A DNA stretch of 64,000 nucleotides, from NCBI GenBank assembly GCA_963847715.1, contig CAWKAZ010000012.1, forward strand, positions 529,881 to 593,880. Direction: 5' to 3'. The stretch comes from Acidiflorens sp963847715. GTDB lineage: Bacteria > Acidobacteriota > Terriglobia > Terriglobales > Acidobacteriaceae. A program made the translations under genes and the position numbers. Below the pieces are notes generated by a model. The model worked only from the letters and a program-made list of their open reading frames with translations. It made no database searches and was not told where the DNA came from. Positions within the stretch are counted from its first letter, which is position 1; each line of letters begins with the position of its first letter. Shown one piece after another: positions 52,416 to 60,781 of this stretch.

Positions 52416-53755
52416 TTTTCCGCTCCCGCCAGAGTTGGCTCGTGCTCCCGTGCGAACTTGGCAAGCATTTCGGCCAGACCGGGCTTGGTGAGTTCTTCAA
52501 CTTCGTAGGTCACACGCAGATTGGGTCGATCAATCTTGATCACGCGCGCGAGGTCAATCGGTGTGGCGATCAACACCAGGTCGCAGGGCGTGCGGCGGAT
52601 GGTCTCCTCCAGTTCATGACGCTGGATGGCGCTATACCCCATGGCGGGCAGCAGATTCGTCAGGTGGCGATAGCGCTCGTACGTGCCGCGGATCGATCCG
52701 ATTGCGTAAGGCCGCGAGTCGACCAGTTCCGCGGCTCCGCATTGCCGGGCAGCTACTACGCCGGCGCCGTAAGGCATCTCGCCGTGAGTGAGCGTCGGAC
52801 CGTCTTCCACGACCAGTACGCGTTGTCCCTTCACCAGGTACGGCTCCGGAACAGAGACGCGGCAGGCCATCTCGAGAACCACCGCTTTCGGATTGTGCAG
52901 CTTGATGTTCTGGCGAACCGTCTCCACATCGCGCTGTTCGGCCGTGTCGACCTTGTTGATTACGATCACGTCCGCGCGCCGCAGGTTCACTTCTCCGGGG
53001 AAGTAAGCCAGCTCATGTCCCGGCCGGTGCGGATCCACCACCACGATCTCCAGGTCAGAGACATAGAACGGAGTGTCGTTGTTGCCACCGTCCCAAAGAA
53101 TCACGTCCGCCTCTTTTTCCGCCTGGCGGAGAATCTTTTCGTAATCAACGCCCGCGTACACCACCGTCCCTTTGTCGATGTGCGGTTCGTACTCCTCGCG
53201 CTCTTCGATCGTGCATTGATGAAGATCGAGATCTTCCAGCGTGGCGAAGCGCTGCACTGCCTGCGCCGCCAGATCCCCATACGGCATTGGGTGGCGGATG
53301 ACCACTGTTCTGAGATTCCGCTGTTGCAACTCCGCAGCCACCAGGCGCGAAACCGGACTCTTTCCGCATCCCGTCCGCACTGCGCAAATCGAGATCACGG
53401 GCACCGAAGATTTGAGTTGTGTTTGCGCGGTCCCGGGCAACAGGAAATCAACGTCCGCAGCCACGGCGCGCGAGGCCAGATGCATGAGATTCTGGTGGGA
53501 AACATCGCTGTAAGAAAACACCACTTCGTCAATGTTGTATTCAGAGATCAGTTTCTCTACATCTTTCTCTTCAAAGATAGGAATGCCTTCCGGATACAGG
53601 CGTCCCGCCAGTTCCTGGGGATAGCGGCGGCCAGCAATGTCAGGAATCTGCGTAGCGGTAAACGCGACCACTTGGCAATCAGGATTATTGCGAAATAAGA
53701 CGTTGAAGTTATGAAAGTCGCGGCCTGCCGCACCAAGGATCAAGACTTTTTTCAT
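52412..53755 (-). CDS. Cyclic 2,3-diphosphoglycerate synthetase-like P-loop protein
   Basis: There are 447 residues: an N-terminal Rossmann-type part (KKVLILGAAGRDFHNFNVLF), a second nucleotide-binding part starting SICAVRTGCGKSPVSRLVA (degenerate P-loop GCGKS), ILWDGGNNDTPFY, and VVDPHRPGHELAYFPGEVNL with VIVINKVDTAE (NKxD guanine-type motif). This order matches the cyclic-2,3-DPG synthetase family known from thermophilic archaea. Here it heads an operon with argF, arcC and pyrB; a different reaction on a carbamoyl- or acyl-phosphate is plausible. Ribosome site GGAGGG is upstream. Confidence 0.8.
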   Translation of the reverse strand: MKKVLILGAAGRDFHNFNVLFRNNPDCQVVAFTATQIPDIAGRRYPQELAGRLYPEGIPIFEEKDVEKLISEYNIDEVVFSYSDVSHQNLMHLASRAVAADVDFLLPGTAQTQLKSSVPVISICAVRTGCGKSPVSRLVAAELQQRNLRTVVIRHPMPYGDLAAQAVQRFATLEDLDLHQCTIEEREEYEPHIDKGTVVYAGVDYEKILRQAEKEADVILWDGGNNDTPFYVSDLEIVVVDPHRPGHELAYFPGEVNLRRADVIVINKVDTAEQRDVETVRQNIKLHNPKAVVLEMACRVSVPEPYLVKGQRVLVVEDGPTLTHGEMPYGAGVVAARQCGAAELVDSRPYAIGSIRGTYERYRHLTNLLPAMGYSAIQRHELEETIRRTPCDLVLIATPIDLARVIKIDRPNLRVTYEVEELTKPGLAEMLAKFAREHEPTLAGAEK

Positions 53756-53900
53756 GGGTTTCCCTCCGGAGTTTCCCTAGCGAAGATGGGTACTTCATAT
53801 CTTCTCGCCGGGAAGCGATTGCGGCTGTACCGCTGATCACCGCCGAGGGTGACTTTTCGCGCGAAAAACCTGATTAAACGCTGAGCCCGCACCTGCTCAG

Positions 53901-53914
53901 GTGATCTACATCAC
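53901..53914. promoter_or_regulatory. CRP/FNR-type palindrome in a divergent promoter region
   Basis: GTGATCTACATCAC (GTGA-N6-TCAC). 41.5 bp rightward of its centre is 53949; GACAAT at 53937-53942 is a matching -10. It could also act on the leftward cDPG-synthetase-like operon. Confidence 0.6.
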
Positions 53915-53977
53915 GGCATGACCGAACTCCAAAGCCGACAATAAGCATTAGCCTCGACGCCCTGCGTCCGGAGGTTC

Positions 53978-54208
53978 GTGGGTCTCGCCATGATGGACAT
54001 CGAAGAAAAACAGGAAACCGGTGCCAGCCTGATCGTCGTTGGCTTGGGCATCTGGATGATGGATTTGCTCGTCGCTTTTTTCCTGCCGTCCGGAATTGTT
54101 TACGGACGTCGCAGCGCCTTTCTCGGCATCATTGCCACGATGGGTGTGTTTGGTCTGATTCTGCTGATCGCAGGTTGGAAGGTGCGCGGTCGGTCAGGCA
54201 CCGAGTAA
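53978..54208 (+). CDS. Small two-span membrane protein
   Basis: Start is a GTG at 53978 (GGAGG three bases upstream) or the ATG at 53990 (GGAGG 15 bases upstream); neither spacing is ideal. The 72-76-aa product has spans LIVVGLGIWMMDLLVAFFLP and AFLGIIATMGVFGLILLIAG with a basic tail (WKVRGRSG). The family is not recognised. A CRP-type palindrome and -10 fit a start near 53949, so it may belong to the same regulon as 43649 and 47029. Confidence 0.55.
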   Translation: MGLAMMDIEEKQETGASLIVVGLGIWMMDLLVAFFLPSGIVYGRRSAFLGIIATMGVFGLILLIAGWKVRGRSGTE

Positions 54209-54282
54209 GACGGAGCTCGCTCCCATTCTGAGGAAACTGAGCCGCGAGATCGAATTCAAATTCTTAACATAAAGGGGAAATT

Positions 54283-55494
54283 ATGGCTTATTCATACTTA
54301 GTTCTAGGTGCGGGGCGACAAGGCGTCGCTTCGGCATACGATTTAGCACGTTTCGGCAACGCTTCTCGCGTCGTGCTCGCTGACTTCGACCGAAAACGCG
54401 CCCAGGCGGGCGCCGACAAAGTAAACGACCTCCTGCATGACCGTGTTGCCAGCGCGATCGCGTTGGATGTCAGTAACGAAGCTGCCACCAAGCAAGCTTT
54501 GAAGGGTTTTGATGTCGCATTGAGCGCGGTGCCCTACGTTTATAACCTCGCTCTCACCCACGCCGCGATTGCAGCGGGCGTGTCGTTCTGCGATATGGGC
54601 GGGAACACGGACATCGTCCGCCAGCAACACGCGTTAGATCCCGAAGCTCGCCAGGCGGGAGTAAGCGTTATCCCTGACTGTGGCATGGGTCCCGGAATGG
54701 GCAACAATTTGGCCGTCCATGCCATGGATTTAGTGGGCGATGCCGAAGAGGTTTATCTCTACGATGGCGGCCTGCCGCAGCAACCCCAGCCGCCGTGGAA
54801 TTATGCGCTCACCTTTAACATCGGAGGCCTGACCAACGAGTATTACGGAGGCATGACGATCCTCCGCGACGGCAAACTATTTCATGCACCGTGCTTCACT
54901 GAATTCGAAATGATGGATGTTCCTCCCATCGGCAAATTGGAATCGTTCCTGATCGCGGGTGGCGCATCGACCGCGCCCTGGACTTTCCAGGGCAAACTCC
55001 GGACCTATGAACTGAAAGTGCTGCGCTATCCCGGGACATTCGCGCAGCTCAAGGCCTTCTCCGATCTCGGCCTCTTCGATTTGAAGCCGGTCCCGGTCAA
55101 CGGAAAGGACGTTGTTCCGCGCGAACTCTTCCATGCCCTGTTTGAGCCACAAGTCAGAGTGGACGACGTGAAGGACGTTTGCATCATTCGGGCGCACGCA
55201 AAAGGAAAGAAAAACGGCCGGCCAACCGAGGCCATCGTTGAAGTAATTGACTACTACGATGAGGTCACCGGGTTCACCGCCATGCAACGTTTGACAGGCT
55301 GGCACGCTGCAATCGTTGCCGCGATGATGGCCCGGCAGGACACGCCGATGGGTTCGACGCCCCTCGAGCTGGCGGTTCCCGCCAAGGCCTTCGTGAACGA
55401 AGCTAGAAAGCGCGGGTTCAAAATAACCGAACAGGTAGGCCCGATCGAAGTGATCGAAGAAGCTTGCGCCCTGGATCAGTTAACAGCTGTCTAA
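54283..55494 (+). CDS. Saccharopine dehydrogenase-family oxidoreductase
   Basis: There are 403 residues. An N-terminal NAD(P)-binding motif YLVLGAGRQGVASAYDLARF is followed by ADFDRKRAQAGADKVNDLLH, VALSAVPYVYNLALTHAAIA and SFCDMGGNTDIVRQQ; the C-terminal catalytic domain has DCGMGPGMGNNLAVH and LPQQPQPPWNYALTFNIGGL. An AAGGGG site precedes the ATG. This family includes lysine 6-dehydrogenase and carboxynorspermidine synthase; the substrate here is open, but the ornithine enzymes next door suggest amino-acid turnover. Confidence 0.85.
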   Translation: MAYSYLVLGAGRQGVASAYDLARFGNASRVVLADFDRKRAQAGADKVNDLLHDRVASAIALDVSNEAATKQALKGFDVALSAVPYVYNLALTHAAIAAGVSFCDMGGNTDIVRQQHALDPEARQAGVSVIPDCGMGPGMGNNLAVHAMDLVGDAEEVYLYDGGLPQQPQPPWNYALTFNIGGLTNEYYGGMTILRDGKLFHAPCFTEFEMMDVPPIGKLESFLIAGGASTAPWTFQGKLRTYELKVLRYPGTFAQLKAFSDLGLFDLKPVPVNGKDVVPRELFHALFEPQVRVDDVKDVCIIRAHAKGKKNGRPTEAIVEVIDYYDEVTGFTAMQRLTGWHAAIVAAMMARQDTPMGSTPLELAVPAKAFVNEARKRGFKITEQVGPIEVIEEACALDQLTAV

Positions 55495-55508
55495 TGTGTT
55501 AGTTAGAG

Positions 55509-55551
55509 AAGGGGGTTCATATGGCCAGAAGGTACCATATCAACCCCCCTT
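55509..55551 (+). terminator. Hairpin after the saccharopine-dehydrogenase-like gene
   Basis: AAGGGGGTTCATATGG and CCATATCAACCCCCCTT pair over 15 of 16 positions with one C:C mismatch, 15 bp after the stop. Only three T follow, so termination may be partial. The rest of the 263-bp gap holds no gene. Confidence 0.55.
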
Positions 55552-55757
55552 TCGTGCCATTCCCTCCACCGTCCCGACTGCGTAAAGTGGTTTTCGAGCA
55601 GACTTCGGGGGAGGGCTGTTCAACGAGCGTCCGATGACTCTAACCGAGTCCGGGCGCTTTCGTTTTTTGCGGCAAATCCAGCCTCATTCCTATCCTTAAG
55701 TTCCGAGCGTCCCGGTTCCCGCACCACGTTCATCCTCATGGTAGGCTGTCATCCACG

Positions 55758-56297
55758 ATGGCGGGCACTCCGAACAACCTAATAACATTGGGCTACGAGG
55801 CTCGCAGGAACGGTCGGTTGCAGCAAGCCAAGGATTTTTTCTCCGAATCTCTTGGCCTGTCTCGCAGTGGGAATGACCGGTCCGGTCTGGCGAGTTCGCT
55901 GACCGGACTCGGGCAGATCGAGCGGGACCTCAAGAACCACCGCGCGGCGATTCAACACTACCGGGAAGCTGTGGGCATTCTTCGCGATGAACCGGATCAG
56001 CTCCGCTTGGCACATACGATTCGGCATCTAGCGGACCTTCTTCGTGAGAGCGGCTCCCTCGTCAATGCGCGATCGCACTACGACGAAGCCCTGCAAATCT
56101 ATCGTAAAGATTCCAGAACACCACCTCTAGATCTGGCCAACGCCATTCGCGGTTTTGCGCTTCTTAAAGGAGAGCTTGGTGACACCGAAGCCGCAAAATT
56201 CCTTTGGCAGGAGGCTCGATCCTTGTACCAGTCGGTGAATGTGCAGGCCGGCGTAGAAGAGAGCGAATCTCAGGTTGCACGGCTGGCGGTCCAGTAG
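55758..56297 (+). CDS. TPR-repeat protein
   Basis: The 179-aa product consists almost wholly of four TPR-like repeats: TLGYEARRNGRLQQAKDFFS, GLGQIERDLKNHRAAIQHYR, RHLADLLRESGSLVNARSHY and GFALLKGELGDTEAAKFLWQ. There is no signal peptide, so it is a cytoplasmic protein-interaction scaffold. No partner can be assigned. It converges on the DECR1-like reductase gene. Confidence 0.75.
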   Translation: MAGTPNNLITLGYEARRNGRLQQAKDFFSESLGLSRSGNDRSGLASSLTGLGQIERDLKNHRAAIQHYREAVGILRDEPDQLRLAHTIRHLADLLRESGSLVNARSHYDEALQIYRKDSRTPPLDLANAIRGFALLKGELGDTEAAKFLWQEARSLYQSVNVQAGVEESESQVARLAVQ

Positions 56298-56330
56298 GCG
56301 CTTCGACGTCGATAACGTCGTAATGGGCCG

Positions 56331-57185
56331 CTATGCTCCAGGGTTTCTCTTCTTCGGCTTCATCATCTCCCATTCCTTCTCCGTAAGCTCACGTCCCAGC
56401 GTCGTGAATTCGCCCGCACCTTGCAGCCACTCTCCGCCGTCCATAGTGACCACATCGCCATTGATGTAACCCGATCCATCGCTGATCAGGAACGCGGCGA
56501 GGTTGGCGAATTCTTGCTTCGTGCCGAAACGCCCCAACGGGATGCGTTTCTTTGCAGCGTGCTCCAGTTCCGGACGCGGCATCAGACGCGAAAATGCACC
56601 CTCGGTCGGAATCGGTCCCGGCGCAATAGCGTTCATGCGAATACCGCGATCACCCCACTCCACCGCCAGGCTCCGTGTTAAGGCATGCACCCCGGCTTTC
56701 GCCACCGCAGACGGCACCACATAGGCTGAGCCCGTCATCGTGTAGGTCGTGGTGATGTTGAGCACCACGCCTCCGCGCCCCGCCGAGAGCCAGCGCCGCC
56801 CACATGCCATCGTGGCATGCAGCGTGCCCATCAGAACAATGCCGATCACCGATTGAAATGCTCCCAACGAGAGCTCCTCAGTGCGCGACAGAAAGTTCCC
56901 CGCGGCATTGTTCATCAGCACGTCCAGCGGGCCTTCACTCCAGATGGTCGCGATCATCTCCTCGACCAGCGCCGCATCGCGAACGTCGCAAGGCCGCGAA
57001 TGGATCTTGCCGCCAGTACACTCGCTGAGTTCTCGCACCGTTGCCTCGAGAACGTCTTGCCTCCGTCCGCAAATGTAAACTTCTCCGCCGAGCTCCAGAA
57101 ACCGTTGCGCCGCCGCCTTCCCAAGTCCAGTACCGCCGCCCGTGATCAGAATGCGTTTACTCTGCAGAAGATCTTTCTGGAACAT
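56331..57185 (-). CDS. 2,4-Dienoyl-CoA reductase-like SDR (DECR1 type)
   Basis: The 284-aa short-chain dehydrogenase has the glycine motif LITGGGTGLGKAAAQRFLEL, NNAAGNFLSRTEELS and a catalytic stretch ITTTYTMTGSAYVVPSAVAK with Ser and Lys of the DECR type (rather than the usual YxxxK). SLAVEWGDRGIRMNAIAPGP and INGDVVTMDGGEW match mitochondrial DECR1 closely. It would reduce 2,4-dienoyl-CoA with NADPH in unsaturated fatty-acid breakdown. No other beta-oxidation gene is near. Confidence 0.87.
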   Translation of the reverse strand: MFQKDLLQSKRILITGGGTGLGKAAAQRFLELGGEVYICGRRQDVLEATVRELSECTGGKIHSRPCDVRDAALVEEMIATIWSEGPLDVLMNNAAGNFLSRTEELSLGAFQSVIGIVLMGTLHATMACGRRWLSAGRGGVVLNITTTYTMTGSAYVVPSAVAKAGVHALTRSLAVEWGDRGIRMNAIAPGPIPTEGAFSRLMPRPELEHAAKKRIPLGRFGTKQEFANLAAFLISDGSGYINGDVVTMDGGEWLQGAGEFTTLGRELTEKEWEMMKPKKRNPGA

Positions 57186-57462
57186 GATGTATTCCCTCCG
57201 CCCAATGAACCGACGATTGTACCGGACAGGATCACCTGGCAGAGATCATGAATCGACCCTCGGATGGGCAGAGTATGTTATCGAAGGGGGGTAAGTCCTG
57301 GAGGTTTAAGGCAATCGGTCAGCACAAAACACCCCGGAGGAATGAGTGAAATTGCGAGGTTACAACCGCAGTCTTGCCAAGCGTTGAATAATGCTACCTG
57401 CTTTGCTACTTTCTCATAGTACTGGGGGCAAACTAGGCTCCCAAGCGGTCGAGACGATCCCA

Positions 57463-57753
57463 ATGAACCAATCAGGAGTTACCATCACGGTAATATTCGC
57501 GGTGTTCGCCTGTTCTGCGCTCATCGGCTGGATGGCATGGCGGTTCTTGAAATCGTCAGAGAACCCGCGAATCGTACGTCGGCGTCTTCTCCGATCCGCT
57601 GCTATCTATGTCTTCGGCGCGTTCTTGGGAATCGAACAGGTCGTCACGGGAGAAGTGCCGCTTTGGTCGCTTGCGTTCCTGCCCATTAGCGTGGGACTCA
57701 TCTGGATGTACGTTCGTGCCGCTACGCGAATCGAGATTCCACCAAGTAAATAA
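57463..57753 (+). CDS. Three-span small membrane protein
   Basis: The start MNQSGVTITVIFAVFACSAL at 57463 is preferred over the 24-residue longer frame. The 96-aa product has spans at about 6-24, 43-58 (SAAIYVFGAFLGIEQVVTG) and 64-83 (WSLAFLPISVGLIWMYVRAA). The family is not recognised. A ribosome site is weak (CAATG region only). It lies between two copies of the dispersed repeat. Confidence 0.5.
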   Translation: MNQSGVTITVIFAVFACSALIGWMAWRFLKSSENPRIVRRRLLRSAAIYVFGAFLGIEQVVTGEVPLWSLAFLPISVGLIWMYVRAATRIEIPPSK

Positions 57754-57800
57754 TTGTTGAGAATCTGGCCCAGGTCAACGAGTGAAATTGCGATTTAGCG

Positions 57801-58097
57801 TCACTCCATCGCGGCGATGAACAGCCCGTAACCCAGAATGCAGCACAATCCGACAGATGTCTCCACTCGAATCGACAGGTTGTCGGCTAGTTCTCCGTTT
57901 GCGGCGCGTAGGTCTCGAACGATACCAAAGTAGATGCTCCAAATTGCGGCTAGGGCGAGAAGGTTTCCGACGACACTTACCGGATGCAAGAATCCGGAGC
58001 GCACAAATCCGAATAGCGCGTGGCCGATGATGGCTATAGCCATCAGGCTGACGAGCCAGAACGTTGGTCGTCTCATGTCGTAGTTGCTCTTGTCCAC
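57801..58097 (-). CDS. Three-span small membrane protein
   Basis: The GTG start at 58097 has GGAGG seven bases upstream. The 98-aa product has spans FWLVSLMAIAIIGHALFGFV, VSVVGNLLALAAIWSIYFGI and VGLCCILGYGLFIAAME, the last with adjacent cysteines. No family is recognised. It faces the other small membrane gene across a dispersed-repeat copy. Confidence 0.5.
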   Translation of the reverse strand: MDKSNYDMRRPTFWLVSLMAIAIIGHALFGFVRSGFLHPVSVVGNLLALAAIWSIYFGIVRDLRAANGELADNLSIRVETSVGLCCILGYGLFIAAME

Positions 58098-58296
58098 GCA
58101 AATCCTCCACTGCTCACCAGCACTTTACGCCTAACCTTCGCCGAGTTCCATGCTGATTGACGAAAACTGGCCATTCCACTCAGAACCCCACCGAGGTCGG
58201 GTCGTGAGTGTAATTGCGATATTGCAACAATGAACCGGGTGACAGTTGAGCGAAGGACCTATTTTTCCTCCGCAGTTTCTCAGAGGTGGAAGGCGT

Positions 58297-58905
58297 CTAT
58301 TTTTTCGGAAAATTAGAGTCCGCCTCGATCTCGCGAATTTGCTGAATATGCCGCTCGGCATGAGTGGAGATTTCGAGCATCCACTGCCAGGAATCGATCA
58401 GCTCTTTATCTCCAAAGCTGTGCGCGCGCAAATCGTCATCGGTGGTTTTGATATATGCGATCATGGTGGCGCGGAGCGCCTCGAACTTGGCCAGGGCTTC
58501 GCCCAGGTTCTTATACGTATCGACCTTCTCGTGCCCGCCACCGGTTTTCGTATGCACGACGCGGTCGATGCCGTACCACATAATGTCGGCATCGGTTGCC
58601 ACCGATTTCTTGTCCTTCATATCGGGGGGCGCCTTGACCGCCTTCTGCAGATCGCGCCAGTAGTCGGGCTCGGCGACCGCCAGATGAGAAACGCATTCCC
58701 GAATGGACCAGCGGTCTGGCGAGGCCTTGTACTCCAATTGGGCAGGCGACAGCCCGCGCACCTCCTCGGCTAACATCTGTCTGGTCATCTCAAAGTGCAC
58801 CAGTAGGTGTTCGCGGTCCTCGTCGGTCATGGAAGCCGCACAGAGGCGAAGCGTCATCGCTAGAACAAGAAATGGCAGCACTCGGATGGTCCTCATGATG
58901 GGCAT
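58297..58905 (-). CDS. Secreted DinB-like four-helix protein
   Basis: The start is the ATG at 58905 or 58896 (a TTG at 58917 is also open). After a signal peptide (RVLPFLVLAMTLRLCAAS) comes a DinB/YfiT-type bundle: HLLVHFEMTRQMLAEEVRGL, SIRECVSHLAVAEPDYW with the first His, and LEISTHAERHIQQIREIEAD with two more His. Three His can bind a metal ion. DinB-superfamily members act in thiol transfer; an exported one is less common. Confidence 0.72.
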   Translation of the reverse strand: MPIMRTIRVLPFLVLAMTLRLCAASMTDEDREHLLVHFEMTRQMLAEEVRGLSPAQLEYKASPDRWSIRECVSHLAVAEPDYWRDLQKAVKAPPDMKDKKSVATDADIMWYGIDRVVHTKTGGGHEKVDTYKNLGEALAKFEALRATMIAYIKTTDDDLRAHSFGDKELIDSWQWMLEISTHAERHIQQIREIEADSNFPKK

Positions 58906-59139
58906 GGTAGCAACCAACCTTTCGGAGAATCCAGCGGAATGTGAGGAGCAATGGAGTAGCAGGTTCGATCACACATCATTAAGGTGCAGATTGTGCGATG
59001 CAGGGGACGAACACTGGACCGAGCCGCCCCGCTGTAATCGGAATTAAACTCATTGACAACTGGCCGCCCCCCAACTGCGGGTCGATGAGTGAAATCGCGA
59101 TGTTTCGCCAACCATCCTTTTGCGATACCATTTCTGCCC

Positions 59140-60003
59140 ATGGAAATGGGAAGTGGGAAGCGCGTCGTGGCCGGTTTGCTTTCTGCAATCGTCCCCGGCT
59201 CGGGGCAAATTCTTAAGAGGGAAATGAAGAAGGCAATTCTCTACCTCGCGGTGCTTATTTTCTTGCTATTCATTACGTGGACGGCGACGTTGTACGACAC
59301 GTTAGTTGGCTTAGTGGTCCTCAAGATTGGCGCCTTTGGCCTCGCGCTCATTGCAAGTCTGGACGCATTCCTGACAGGCGCGGCGAGTAAACCCCGGTAC
59401 TTGGTTCTTGTACCAATTTTGGCCGCCCTTTTCCTTGGCGATGCGTTGAGTGGCGGCATCATGCTGGCCAAAGGAGCTCGTGGTTTTTCTGTGCCATCAT
59501 CGTCGATGCAGCCGTCTATCATGCAGGGCGACCACATTTTCGTCGACTCGTACCCCAGAAACATACCGCTACAACAAGGTGACATCGTGGTATATGTTTC
59601 GCCCGAAACTCCCCGTCTCTTCGCCGTGAAACGCATCATAGGCGTTCCCGGCGACCGCATTCACCTGCGGGACGGCATTGTCTACCGCAACGGCCAGAAA
59701 TTGGCTGAACCGTATGCCCAGCACAGGATGGGAGACGATAACCCCTACCGGGACAATTTTCCGTCCGTGCCGCCGTCGGAAATGTACGGCGTGCGAAACG
59801 AGAGGTGGCAACAGGAATTCCGTTCTCATTTAGACGGCGATGACATTGTGGTTCCTCCGAACAGCTACTTCGCCATGGGTGACAACCGCGACGTGAGCTA
59901 TGACAGCCGCTATTGGGGCTTCGTCCCGCGACAGAACGTGATTGGACGTCCCATGTTCATCTATTGGCCATCCGCGCGACTGGGTCATCGTCTTGCCGGA
60001 TAA
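59140..60003 (+). CDS. lepB: Signal peptidase I with N-terminal membrane extension
   Basis: The start MEMGSGKRVVAGLLSAIVPG at 59140 is chosen; the longer frame runs through a repeat. Of 287 residues, the first 110 hold three or four membrane spans including PGSGQILKREMKKAILYLAV, an extension not found in classical one- or two-span enzymes. The catalytic part has Ser122 (VPSSSMQPSI) and Lys164 (FAVKRIIGVPGD), then GDNRDVSYDSRYWGFVP. It cleaves export signals on the outer face of the inner membrane. Confidence 0.9.
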   Translation: MEMGSGKRVVAGLLSAIVPGSGQILKREMKKAILYLAVLIFLLFITWTATLYDTLVGLVVLKIGAFGLALIASLDAFLTGAASKPRYLVLVPILAALFLGDALSGGIMLAKGARGFSVPSSSMQPSIMQGDHIFVDSYPRNIPLQQGDIVVYVSPETPRLFAVKRIIGVPGDRIHLRDGIVYRNGQKLAEPYAQHRMGDDNPYRDNFPSVPPSEMYGVRNERWQQEFRSHLDGDDIVVPPNSYFAMGDNRDVSYDSRYWGFVPRQNVIGRPMFIYWPSARLGHRLAG

Positions 60004-60180
60004 TTCTTCCCCCCAAGCGGGGCCCTTACAATAACTGCTGCCATGACATCCCGGCCGTATCTGGAACACTTTCCCGCCTATGCTCCGGAGCCCAAACTCG
60101 ACCCACGGCGGAATCAGTGAAATTGCGTATCACGCCAACGACCGATGGGGTAGTCAGGGCAAACCTTCATGCAAATCACA

Positions 60181-60633
60181 TCACTTTGACTGAAGTCCGT
60201 CCCACGACCAGTGCGGGATGCTGAGGCCGTTTGGCACACCATCTGCGGACTCGTGATAGCGGGACATCGTTGTCGTAGTCGCCCAGGCGAAGTAGTCATG
60301 CAGCACTTGTCGTAACGCGCCGTCGTTGGCTAGTCCAGTATCAACCAGAGCCTGATCGAAGCAGGCAATCGCACGGCGATCCATTTCGTCGTGCTCGCCG
60401 TTGCCACTGTGCATCTTGACGACGGTCGTCTCGTCACCATAGGAGTCCGAATACGCGCTGGGGCCACCGAGTGCCTCGGCCCAATAAGCAGCGAGTCGCT
60501 CGACATGTTGGGGGTGGAAGCCGTGACTGAACGCATGGCCGACTACGTCGTCGGCCATCACCCGATGATGCCAGGCTCCGGCAAGACGGCGCAGGCCGTC
60601 CATTCCACCTGCCGCCTCAAAGACCGTTTGCAC
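60181..60633 (-). CDS. Truncated hemoglobin (bacterial-like globin)
   Basis: The 150-aa product has the 2/2 globin pattern: FEAAGGMDGLRRLAGAWHHR, FSHGFHPQHVERLAAYWAEA with the GGP turn, a proximal His region near VKMHSGNGEHDEM, and a C-terminal helix with WSWDG. This is the group II type seen in soil bacteria, used in oxygen or NO handling. It is a single gene, divergent from the DUF6629 gene. Confidence 0.8.
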   Translation of the reverse strand: MQTVFEAAGGMDGLRRLAGAWHHRVMADDVVGHAFSHGFHPQHVERLAAYWAEALGGPSAYSDSYGDETTVVKMHSGNGEHDEMDRRAIACFDQALVDTGLANDGALRQVLHDYFAWATTTTMSRYHESADGVPNGLSIPHWSWDGLQSK

Positions 60634-60781
60634 GCCTCCATATTAAACGCCCTGCCTTTTTTGTGCTGAGTGTAGTCGGGAAATCAGCGTTTCCACCAAC
60701 GAATCCGACCGCTACCTCCCGAAAAAATGTTCTGCATTGCACGACGAATACGTATAATCCTTCGCACGGAGATACCAAGCC

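Larger units (their letters stand above)
57346..60128 (+). repeat. Dispersed repeat: five copies of GTGAAATTGCGA
   Basis: Copies at 57346, 57782, 58208 (one mismatch), 59089 (one mismatch) and 60117 (last base differs), all on the plus strand and all in gaps between genes. Copies two to four share an upstream TTGA(C/G)AA...CTGGCC segment. They probably are remnants of one mobile element or repeat family confined to this 2.8-kb stretch. Confidence 0.6.

Noticed and set aside
52442..53698. 418-codon frame antisense to the cDPG-synthetase-like gene
   Set aside because: Same reason; His/Arg/Val-rich translation without recognisable domain.
54283..55494. Calling the gene lysine 6-dehydrogenase or saccharopine dehydrogenase proper
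   Set aside because: The fold is clear but substrate-specific residues cannot be told by eye.
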